Source: Neobacillus mesonae (GTDB lineage Bacteria > Bacillota > Bacilli > Bacillales > Cytobacillaceae). Taken from it: 64,000 nt of DNA. Below the pieces are notes generated by a model. That model saw nothing but the letters and a program-made list of their open reading frames with translations. It made no database searches and had not been told where the DNA came from. The translations under genes were made by a program, and so were the position numbers. Where the stretch lies: assembly GCF_023715155.1 (NCBI RefSeq), contig NZ_JAMBNQ010000010.1, positions 1 through 64,000 of the forward strand, written 5' to 3'. Shown here in pieces: positions 1 to 6,553 of this stretch; the stretch's first letter is position 1, and every line of letters begins with the position of its first letter.

Positions 1-258
1 GCTACGCAGAGATCCATTGTGCATCGTATAATTCCCTATCACTACTTACCATCTTTAACCAGTAGTGACCGCGTAGCGTACCCATGTGATGGAATAGTTT
101 CACATAATATAAAAATATTGTTAGAAATCGTGTCGAAAAATATTTTTTTGACACCCCACCAACGGGTCAAACCGTTGATAAATCAACATTTATAGAGGGA
201 GGAAAAATGATATGGAGGCAATATTGCATCAGGAGAACAGATAGATCCTTAATGGTCT

Positions 259-822
259 TTAGGCGTACCAGCTTCTAGGCTTTTTAACATACTTGTATTT
301 ATAAAGAACTTTATTTATTCTTATCTGTGATTTAATGAATGGGGCAATCTCATTTGCCCAATCTGTATCCTCGCCTAAGCTGATATCTTTAAATTTATGT
401 TGTAAAGCAAGTTTCTTTGAAAAACACATGAGGTGGTTTGGTTTACGGTAGAAAAACTGTGTGTCATGACTATGACTATATTCCTTTCCATACTTACAAA
501 TTCTGTTAAACACATTATTACTGTATACCGCAACATCAAAAACAATACAATCAACCCCGGGGTTACGTTGAATACATGAGTAAATTTCGCTTATATAATC
601 ATGTTCCAATTCATCATCATCATCCACAAAAACTACATATTCCCCCTGGGCCTGCTCAATTAAAGCATTTCTTTTGGCACCTGTTGTTCTTTTTTTATTT
701 TCCAGCATTACTAAAATCTCCACAGGTTTTCCATTAGTTTGATTTACTAAATTAGTATATACTCTTTGAAGATATCTAAATCTCTCTGGCACAGAAGGAA
801 TCAAAATCGATAAAAGCACCAT
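259..822 (-). CDS. GT2-family (GT-A fold) glycosyltransferase, short form
   Basis: A 187-residue family 2 glycosyltransferase, probably transferring a sugar from a nucleotide-sugar to a surface glycan or protein. The N-terminus (LSILIPSVPER) is the first beta strand of the GT-A fold. The acidic cluster VFVDDDDELE near residue 68 is the metal/nucleotide-sugar DXD site, and GEDTDWANE near residue 150 is the usual acceptor-side acidic motif. There is no membrane segment. It is the last gene of a minus-strand operon, 13 bp after the next glycosyltransferase. It is shorter than typical GT2 enzymes (250-300 residues), so it is a minimal catalytic domain. Donor and acceptor cannot be read from sequence. 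Confidence 0.85.
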   Translation of the reverse strand: MVLLSILIPSVPERFRYLQRVYTNLVNQTNGKPVEILVMLENKKRTTGAKRNALIEQAQGEYVVFVDDDDELEHDYISEIYSCIQRNPGVDCIVFDVAVYSNNVFNRICKYGKEYSHSHDTQFFYRKPNHLMCFSKKLALQHKFKDISLGEDTDWANEIAPFIKSQIRINKVLYKYKYVKKPRSWYA

Positions 823-835
823 TATCTCACCACTC

Positions 836-1690
836 CTACTTATCCCTAGTTATTTTATATTTCATTCTATTAATAGGAAAATAATGTCTTGAACAGTTAA
901 AAGGCTGTTCAAACTGTATTAATTCTGTTCTATTCTTAAATTTTGAAGGGTTCCATTTTGCATTAAATTTCATTTGATTTTCACTAAAAATTTGGTTGTA
1001 GTTTTCTTCATTTTTATTAAAAGTTTGATGCCCTACGTGATGAATAAACACATCATTAGCTCTCCAAAGTTTCTTTCCAAATATTTGGGTTCTAATACAG
1101 AAGTCGTCATCTTCAAATGTTCCAGGAAAAAACCTTTCATCTAATCCCCCTATTTGATAGGTCAGATTTTTATGAAACATCATACAGAAGCCGCTTAATG
1201 TTCCTTCCATTGCCCCGGTATGATAATTTACTCTGGAAAAGTTTGCTGCGAACTCCTCCATTTCTGTCATACTTTTATAGTTAACACTTCCAACATTCTG
1301 ATTTCCCCCTACATTTGTGGATCGTGGACCTACAATTCCAATTCCTTCATCAATCTTCAACCAGTATAGCAATCCTGATAACCATCCTTTAGTCACTACC
1401 GTATCATTATTAAGTAAAACAATATAATTTCCTTTAGCGTTTGCTATTCCTTGATTACACGCTTTTGCAAATCCGCTATTTTCCTTATTTTGAATAACAA
1501 TTGATTTCGGTACACCTTTTAAAAACTCTAATGTTCCATCAGATGAACCATTATCTATAAATAGAATTTCAAAATTTAAATCGGTATGTTTGAAAATACT
1601 ATCGACACATTGTTTGGTTATGGATTTCGCATTCCTAGTTACAATAATAATCGAAATAAAATCTACTTTCCCCTTAACTCCCACAAACAA
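836..1690 (-). CDS. GT2-family glycosyltransferase (rhamnosyltransferase-like)
   Basis: A 284-residue GT2 glycosyltransferase. ISIIIVTRNA starts the nucleotide-binding fold, EILFIDNGSSDGT is the UDP/TDP-sugar contact, and VLLNNDTVV (near residue 95) carries the DXD-equivalent NDT. GGLDERFFPGTFEDDDFCIR is the acceptor/catalytic loop seen in rhamnosyl- and N-acetylglucosaminyltransferases. The start is TTG, placed 5-6 nt after GGAGG. It is the middle gene of a three-gene operon (gaps 17 and 13 bp). It is clearly paralogous to the plus-strand enzyme at 10310-11140, with the same motifs in the same order, so this locus holds a duplicated pair. Substrate unknown. Confidence 0.88.
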   Translation of the reverse strand: MFVGVKGKVDFISIIIVTRNAKSITKQCVDSIFKHTDLNFEILFIDNGSSDGTLEFLKGVPKSIVIQNKENSGFAKACNQGIANAKGNYIVLLNNDTVVTKGWLSGLLYWLKIDEGIGIVGPRSTNVGGNQNVGSVNYKSMTEMEEFAANFSRVNYHTGAMEGTLSGFCMMFHKNLTYQIGGLDERFFPGTFEDDDFCIRTQIFGKKLWRANDVFIHHVGHQTFNKNEENYNQIFSENQMKFNAKWNPSKFKNRTELIQFEQPFNCSRHYFPINRMKYKITRDK

Positions 1691-1707
1691 GATGCCTCCT
1701 CATATTT

Positions 1708-2412
1708 TTAAAAATTTTTATGAATGTAACTACCATGTTTATACGTGATTCTGTAATAATTATGGTTTCTCATCCAAGCGTCAACTCTCTTTTCAAATAG
1801 TTCACCACCATAAGCTGGATATCTCTCTGAAGCTGGATTTCTCTCATTATATATACGGTCTCTGAAATCTGTTGTTCTAATTAAATAACATTGATCAGAA
1901 AAACCAAATCCTATAAAAAATCTTTCTTCCTCGTACAGCGACTCATTTTTTGCCTCAGCATATTTTTTATTCCATACCGGATTAGCTACTTTAATATTAT
2001 GATCACACTCCATTCGTGAAATAGCATGATTTACCCAGTCAAAGGAAGTTTCTAAAATGGAATCACTGGAAAAGTGAAGTAAATACTCCGTTGAACATAA
2101 ATAAATCGCTACTAATTCGGAAATTGAATAATAATACCCTCCCTTAAAACCCTTTCTGTCAATATTAAAAAATTTTAGGGCTTCATCTGCAAATTCATCT
2201 ACCACAACATATGATGTTAGAATCCCTGATTCTACAAACTTTTCAGCATGGGCGCACACTTCTTTTATATTACTAACATTATTTATAAAAAGTTTTTTTT
2301 CATTAAAATCATGGTTATTTTGCTCAATCATTCTTTTTAATCTGTTTGTCTTTAATAAATATTCCCAATCCTTTTCATAACACTTAGTTTCAAAGGTAAC
2401 ACGATCTGCCAT
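1708..2412 (-). CDS. Hypothetical protein, possibly GT-A-like
   Basis: A 234-residue protein with no confidently recognised family. It is soluble, with no signal peptide or membrane segment. The segment YLLHFSSDSILETSFDWVNHAI around residues 109-131 resembles the DXD region of GT-A glycosyltransferases, and an N-terminal stretch (KLFINNVSNIKEVCAHAEKFV) could be the preceding alpha/beta unit, but the canonical first strand is absent. It leads the operon followed by two GT2 enzymes (17-bp gap), which favours a role in the same glycan. Its ATG has a good AAGGGGAG ribosome binding site. The glycosyltransferase reading is inference. Confidence 0.6.
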   Translation of the reverse strand: MADRVTFETKCYEKDWEYLLKTNRLKRMIEQNNHDFNEKKLFINNVSNIKEVCAHAEKFVESGILTSYVVVDEFADEALKFFNIDRKGFKGGYYYSISELVAIYLCSTEYLLHFSSDSILETSFDWVNHAISRMECDHNIKVANPVWNKKYAEAKNESLYEEERFFIGFGFSDQCYLIRTTDFRDRIYNERNPASERYPAYGGELFEKRVDAWMRNHNYYRITYKHGSYIHKNF

Positions 2413-2511
2413 AGAATGATCTCCCCTTCTCCATAAATGGATAAAAGTAGATTTTATTCCAATCCAGGTTAATCATTTATATTTTCCTATATATTCCTTA
2501 TTTTCTAATAC

Positions 2512-2850
2512 CTATATTTTTGATTCAATAACGGCAGCTGCCCCGGCCACCGCTAAAATTAAGAAAATAGGAAAGGTTACTGGAAAATAAAAATAAATTA
2601 GAACAACAACAATAGAACACCATAAACCGCAGCACCAGTAGCAACTTAATATAGAACCAATAAAATGGCGGATACCCGTTCCTCTTATTTCAATATTTTG
2701 TACAAGTTCACCCAAAGCGTCTTTTTCATTTGAAGTCGTTACAAAAGGCTTCCTAATAATTGATGTGATGTCATCAAATACAATTAAATGGGTAAAACGG
2801 AATGAGGCTAATATAATTATTATCAAGTCTATCCAAGTTACATGAAACAT
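2512..2850 (-). CDS. yngL: YngL-type DUF1360 membrane protein
   Basis: A 112-residue membrane protein of the DUF1360/YngL type, whose function is unknown. The first helix carries the family signature LASFRFTHLIVFDDITSIIRKPF, a short charged loop follows, then two more helices that include the SCYWCCGLWC cysteine cluster. An upstream ATG at 2895 would add 15 residues, but it overlaps the -10 element of a sigma-K-like promoter. The ATG at 2850 has GTGGAG in front of it and fits the usual family start, so I chose it. It stands alone, diverging from the Cys-rich protein gene at 3064. A mother-cell sporulation role is inferred from the promoter and neighbours. Confidence 0.75.
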   Translation of the reverse strand: MFHVTWIDLIIIILASFRFTHLIVFDDITSIIRKPFVTTSNEKDALGELVQNIEIRGTGIRHFIGSILSCYWCCGLWCSIVVVLIYFYFPVTFPIFLILAVAGAAAVIESKI

Positions 2851-2892
2851 TAAACTCCACTCCCCAACAGATTCAAGATACATAATCGGGGT

Positions 2893-2920
2893 CATTATAT
2901 GTTTATTTTCTTGCCCATGT
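2893..2920 (-). promoter_or_regulatory. Sigma-K-like promoter for the YngL-type gene
   Basis: Reading leftward, AC at 2920-2919, a 17-bp spacer, then CATATAATG at 2901-2893, compared with the sigma-K pattern AC-(16-17)-CATANNNTA (one mismatch at the last base). It would start transcription near 2885, between the alternative ATG at 2895 and the preferred start at 2850. Weakest of the four candidates. Confidence 0.4.
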
Positions 2921-2997
2921 TACAGCATTTCCTTCTAGAAATTATGTTTTTACTATTCTAAATCTAATTTTTGGAGCCTATTTTTCCATAAGGAGTT

Positions 2998-3024
2998 ACA
3001 CTTAGTTTATTTTTCCATATTATA
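2998..3024 (+). promoter_or_regulatory. Sigma-K-like promoter for the Cys-rich spore-type protein
   Basis: AC at 2998-2999, a 16-bp spacer, then CATATTATA at 3016-3024, an exact match to CATANNNTA. Predicted start of transcription is about 3033, 30 bp before the ATG and just ahead of the AAAGGGAG ribosome binding site. It implies late mother-cell expression during sporulation. Confidence 0.55.
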
Positions 3025-3063
3025 TTAATGCAAAGTTAAGACTACTTTGAAAGGGAGATTTAA

Positions 3064-4197
3064 ATGAACGAAAAGAATATTAGACCTATTCGGGGAAAAC
3101 AAGTTTCACCTTCTGCCCCGCCACTGCATCCTAACCCAATTAGACCTGAATGTATTCGTGTAACAAAAGTTTATGACTGGGTTGTCCTAACGAATCGTGA
3201 TCGGAATAAGGTTCCAATTCCTGAGGCATGCTTTGCAGAAATCGAAGCCTGCCGTCTTGCGGGAAATACTGTAACAGCTACCTGCGAAGAAGTACCAGAC
3301 ACCCGGACTTGCGATGTCGTCGGAGCTAGACCTGCCAATATCCCAGGGGTTACAGGTGCGAAAATTGTTACACTATCATTTTTAGTTAATATACGGATTC
3401 AATTCTTGTGTAATGGCACTCCTCTGCCAGGCTGCGATTTTGTTGTTCCTGTAAGTTTTATGGATGATGTTATCCTCTGCTACCCTGACGGAACGGTTAT
3501 CAACTGTAACATTTTTGACGTTTCATGCACAGTCGTTTTAAATCAAATGCTTGGTAATATGGTTGTCATTGATGTAGTAATGTGTAAGGACATTCAAGTA
3601 GAAGCGGATGTAAAGCTTGAAGTGGAAGCAAAATTCTGTGGGCCGCGTCCAATAGTACCTATTCCTGAGGAAGAAGTAGTGTGCCCGCCAATTACTTTCC
3701 CTGAGCAATGTCCTAGCTTCTTCCCTGAAGCAAACTGCCTATGCCAAGGTGCTGCTGACTTTACCGGATTTACAGCAACGGGAGTTTCAGTAACTCAAGA
3801 TGGTTCCGGTGGCGGAATTGTTCCTGGTCAACTAGATTTTGCAGCCCTCGTTTGTGATCAGTGCGACCGCTCTAATAGCAGCCTTGTGGTGAGATTTATT
3901 GAAGAAGCAACAGGTACTGCAACACCTGCACCTGGGAATGAAATTGATCGCAGCTTTACTTTCAGAGCGCTTCAATTCAACCAGCCAACATGCCCAGCCG
4001 GCACACTAATGGTAACTGGTACAGGGATTCTGACAATTGATGGTGGTGTCCCAGAAAACGCTGATTTTACTTTAACAATAACTGCAACAACTGCAACACT
4101 TACTATTTTGGGTGGATTAGATGTAGTTACTGTTACCCTCTCCCCAGCTACTACTCCTGGAGTTATAACAGAAGTAGGGCCATGCGGTCGATTCTAG
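3064..4197 (+). CDS. Cys-rich, signal-less spore-surface-type protein
   Basis: A 377-residue protein with no signal peptide or membrane segment, fitting deposition on the forespore from the mother cell. Residues ~28-195 form a module starting ECIRVTKVYDWVVLTN, with paired cysteines, a hydrophobic strand pattern, and an end at DVKLEVEAKFCGPRP. The same module is the C-terminus of the protein at 12885-15017. Its beta-strand layout loosely recalls the DUF3794/SPOCS spore-coat domain, which is unproven. Residues ~205-377 are Thr/Ala/Gly-rich with further cysteines and look like an independent beta domain. The gene is monocistronic, with a sigma-K-like promoter upstream and a strong terminator downstream. 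Exact function unknown. Confidence 0.75.
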   Translation: MNEKNIRPIRGKQVSPSAPPLHPNPIRPECIRVTKVYDWVVLTNRDRNKVPIPEACFAEIEACRLAGNTVTATCEEVPDTRTCDVVGARPANIPGVTGAKIVTLSFLVNIRIQFLCNGTPLPGCDFVVPVSFMDDVILCYPDGTVINCNIFDVSCTVVLNQMLGNMVVIDVVMCKDIQVEADVKLEVEAKFCGPRPIVPIPEEEVVCPPITFPEQCPSFFPEANCLCQGAADFTGFTATGVSVTQDGSGGGIVPGQLDFAALVCDQCDRSNSSLVVRFIEEATGTATPAPGNEIDRSFTFRALQFNQPTCPAGTLMVTGTGILTIDGGVPENADFTLTITATTATLTILGGLDVVTVTLSPATTPGVITEVGPCGRF

Positions 4198-4222
4198 ATT
4201 GTCCCACCAATAACGAGACCAT

Positions 4223-4260
4223 AAAAAACCGGAGGAAGTCAAAACTTCTTCCGGTTTTTT
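4223..4260. terminator. Bidirectional intrinsic terminator
   Basis: A 15-bp stem (4224-4238 with 4245-4259, one G-T pair, core ACCGGAGGAAG/CTTCTTCCGGT) flanked by A-runs and T-runs. It lies between the convergent genes ending at 4197 and 4270 and can serve both. Confidence 0.9.
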
Positions 4261-4269
4261 AACCGTAAT

Positions 4270-5532
4270 CTAAAAGGAAAGAGAAATACTATTATTTGCC
4301 TTATATTCCAGACCTTGCTCTTGAAAGAAAACAAAACCTTCCACCTTTAGATTTTGTTGATTCTCCTCTTTAACAAGGTTAATACGAAAGTTTTGAAAAG
4401 ATTCTATTTGACCGGGGAGTATTTCCAACGGTTTTATTGGGCATACCCAGATTTCACCCTTTTCCTCAACCTGTTGAAACCAATCTTCGTACATAAACTT
4501 CCACCCTTTTTCACTATTCAAAACTCCAAGTGTTTCAGCCACATTTGGAGGAACAAGTTGACCTGAAAAATTTATGTTTCCCTTTGGAGTCGTTCGAAAA
4601 CAAATGATGGGATTTCGTAAAACTGATTCTCCTGTATTCTTAATAAAAAGGTTGCCATAAAGTAATATTTTTTCTGTTCTGCTCCCATCGAAAATAACTT
4701 GATAATCAAAAAACACTTCAGTATCAAAATTTTTTTTGTTACTTTTCTTATTTAAACTAGATAAATATCCTTTAGCAGTTGTTGGATTTTGAAGAACGGT
4801 GGTTTGAGGAATAACTGATTCATTTTTTTCTAATTTATTGTCATCATCCCTCTTTTCAATACTGCTTTTTTGGGTATTGAACAAGGAAAATTTGTGGAAT
4901 GGAAGACAAGACAATAAAAATAATGGATAATTTGCTTGAAGTCGTGAAAGTATCCCCATTGAAATGATCATTTGGAATTTTTCAGTTACCTTTTTGGACG
5001 AAAATGAATGGTTTAATCTAGGCACTTTCATAATGAATTTCATATAAGGATCTGTCTCGGTAGGATTAACATGTGAACTGAATTCAATTTCAGCAGTTTT
5101 ACATTCCTCCTTTAAAAGGCTGGAACAATTATGATTAAGCATTTTCAAATCATGAAAAACCTCCAGCTTCGGTCGATTGATAACCGGATCTTCTTTCATC
5201 TCAATGACGATACGTAAATCCGTTTTACCTATTGCCTGTGATTCTACGTCCCTATAAACAGTAGCCCCACAACTTCTTAGAAAAATTTGAACACCATCAA
5301 TCACATCTTTGGTTGCTTTCTCAAAAATATGAGGTGGTTCCAATATTTCTTCCATTATTTCAATTGCTTTACCTTTAAGTCCAGGCAGTAAGTAAATTTT
5401 CCGATTTTCTTCATCCCAGTTAAATCTTATACCATTTTCCTTTAAAAATAAAAAAATAGCGGGAATGGACTCATATGGCAGCGTTCCAAACTCTTTATTT
5501 GCAAATTCAATCTGAACTTCTAACAAAGACAT
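4270..5532 (-). CDS. Hypothetical protein, 420 residues
   Basis: A soluble 420-residue protein I do not recognise. The N-terminal ~85 residues (EVQIEFANKEFGTLPYESIP...) look like a small alpha/beta domain resembling phosphopeptide or peptidoglycan-associated modules. Residues ~88-210 form a second alpha/beta domain containing LRIVIEMKED. A low-complexity charged linker follows (~220-265). The C-terminal ~150 residues are beta-rich (VFFDYQVIFDGSRTEKILLYGNLFIKNTGE), like a transport-associated or beta-sandwich domain. It has no signal peptide. The start has an AGGAGG site only 2-3 nt upstream. Its place between spore-surface-type genes suggests, but does not show, a coat or exosporium role. Confidence 0.6.
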   Translation of the reverse strand: MSLLEVQIEFANKEFGTLPYESIPAIFLFLKENGIRFNWDEENRKIYLLPGLKGKAIEIMEEILEPPHIFEKATKDVIDGVQIFLRSCGATVYRDVESQAIGKTDLRIVIEMKEDPVINRPKLEVFHDLKMLNHNCSSLLKEECKTAEIEFSSHVNPTETDPYMKFIMKVPRLNHSFSSKKVTEKFQMIISMGILSRLQANYPLFLLSCLPFHKFSLFNTQKSSIEKRDDDNKLEKNESVIPQTTVLQNPTTAKGYLSSLNKKSNKKNFDTEVFFDYQVIFDGSRTEKILLYGNLFIKNTGESVLRNPIICFRTTPKGNINFSGQLVPPNVAETLGVLNSEKGWKFMYEDWFQQVEEKGEIWVCPIKPLEILPGQIESFQNFRINLVKEENQQNLKVEGFVFFQEQGLEYKANNSISLSF

Positions 5533-5684
5533 TTCCTCCTTTTTTCATCATCATTTAACCCTCCTTATTAGTCTTAAGTTGCTATTCTTTAAATTAGGCT
5601 GTTAATTTGATTTATTTCCGTTTCCATAAATGACCAACTTGCATAATTTATTATTGTAATTTAAAAAAGAAGGGATGAAATAAA

Positions 5685-5816
5685 ATGGATTCTGAGAAGC
5701 TGCGTCGAAAATTAAGGGCTAAACTAGGACTCCCCTCCCCCAAACCAGCACAGTCAAAAAAATCCTCCTCAATTTTACAGGTTCAAGCGCCAAAAAAAGG
5801 ATGCTGCGGAAGGTGA
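5685..5816 (+). CDS. 43-residue basic peptide ending in a GCCGR tail
   Basis: A small ORF whose coding potential is supported by its context. ATG at 5685 follows GAAGGG (spacing 8). The product starts MDSEKLRRKLRAKLGL, has a Pro/Ser/Lys linker, and ends KKGCCGR. Its last codons contain the ribosome binding site (GGAAGGTGA) for the JAMM protease that starts 13 bp later, so the two are translationally coupled. A CATAATTTA at 5642-5650 resembles a sigma-K -10 but has no matching -35. No family recognised. The C-terminal Gly-Cys-Cys-Gly next to a JAMM enzyme is reminiscent of substrate-tail arrangements, which is only a hypothesis. Confidence 0.6.
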   Translation: MDSEKLRRKLRAKLGLPSPKPAQSKKSSSILQVQAPKKGCCGR

Positions 5817-5829
5817 TATTAAAATTGGA

Positions 5830-6258
5830 GTGACAAATGCTCCTTTTTTTATAACGAAAGCAATTCTTAAAGAAATGATTACTCATTGCCAAAATGAACT
5901 ACCCTTTGAAGGATGCGGACTTCTATCGGGGAAAAATGGTATAGCAACTTCCATTTGGCCAATGGAAAACATCAGTTATAGCCCAAATTCATACTCCATG
6001 GATCTTAAACAAATTGAAGAAGTTTTTGATCTTATAAATAAGCAAAATGAAAAACTGGTAGGTATTTATCATTCACACCCTACAGATAGGGCCTACCCTT
6101 CCCCAGAAGATATAACCTATAACAATTATCCTGAAATAGCTCATATAATTATTTCATTCGCGCGCTCTTCCACTCAACCGGATGTGAGCTGCTTTTATTT
6201 AAGAGGGACCCGAGTAATTCCTTTAAAGGTTGAAAAAATCAAAGAATATAATATATAA
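5830..6258 (+). CDS. JAMM/MPN+ (Mov34/JAB) metalloprotease
   Basis: A 142-residue single-domain zinc metallopeptidase of the JAMM family, which cleaves isopeptide or peptide bonds next to ubiquitin-like or sulfur-carrier tails. The complete catalytic signature is visible: Glu27 in PFEGCG, His81-Ser-His83-Pro, then Ser91 and Asp94 in the spacing H-x-H-x7-S-x2-D. Start GTG 5830 is the only in-frame start and uses a Shine-Dalgarno site inside the 43-residue peptide gene. Free-standing bacterial JAMM proteins process sulfur-carrier proteins or small tails. The substrate here is unknown, the adjacent peptide being one candidate. Followed by a terminator. Confidence 0.85.
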   Translation: MTNAPFFITKAILKEMITHCQNELPFEGCGLLSGKNGIATSIWPMENISYSPNSYSMDLKQIEEVFDLINKQNEKLVGIYHSHPTDRAYPSPEDITYNNYPEIAHIIISFARSSTQPDVSCFYLRGTRVIPLKVEKIKEYNI

Positions 6259-6290
6259 ATATCTCGCATCAATGTGCGAGATATTTATTT
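6257..6290 (+). terminator. Intrinsic terminator after the JAMM gene
   Basis: A perfect 12-bp stem (AAATATCTCGCA / TGCGAGATATTT) with a 6-nt loop, followed by a short T-rich tract. It starts at the stop codon of the JAMM gene. Confidence 0.85.
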
Positions 6291-6553
6291 TCTTGGGAAA
6301 GGAAATCTAAACTTTACCATTTACATTGTATTTTTTTCAGATACTCAACATGATAATTTATACGTTTAAGTTCTTAAATTTATGACTACAAAAAAATAGT
6401 TTTACATTTACTTATGTACTTTCCTATATATATTGCATATATATATGATATGTGCAATAAGGAGGATAGGCCGTAAATAAAAAAGAGACAAACATTACAA
6501 TCATTTTGATTGGTGAAGGATTATGAAAAGGAAAATGGAGGGGTGTGTCAACA

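Noticed and set aside
207-278. 23-codon ORF behind GAGGGAGGAAAA near the left edge, with a CATAATATA at 103-111
   Set aside because: Good ribosome binding site, but the ORF is short, overlaps the end of the opposite glycosyltransferase, and the sigma-K-like -10 lacks an AC at the right distance. It may be the broken start of a lost gene.
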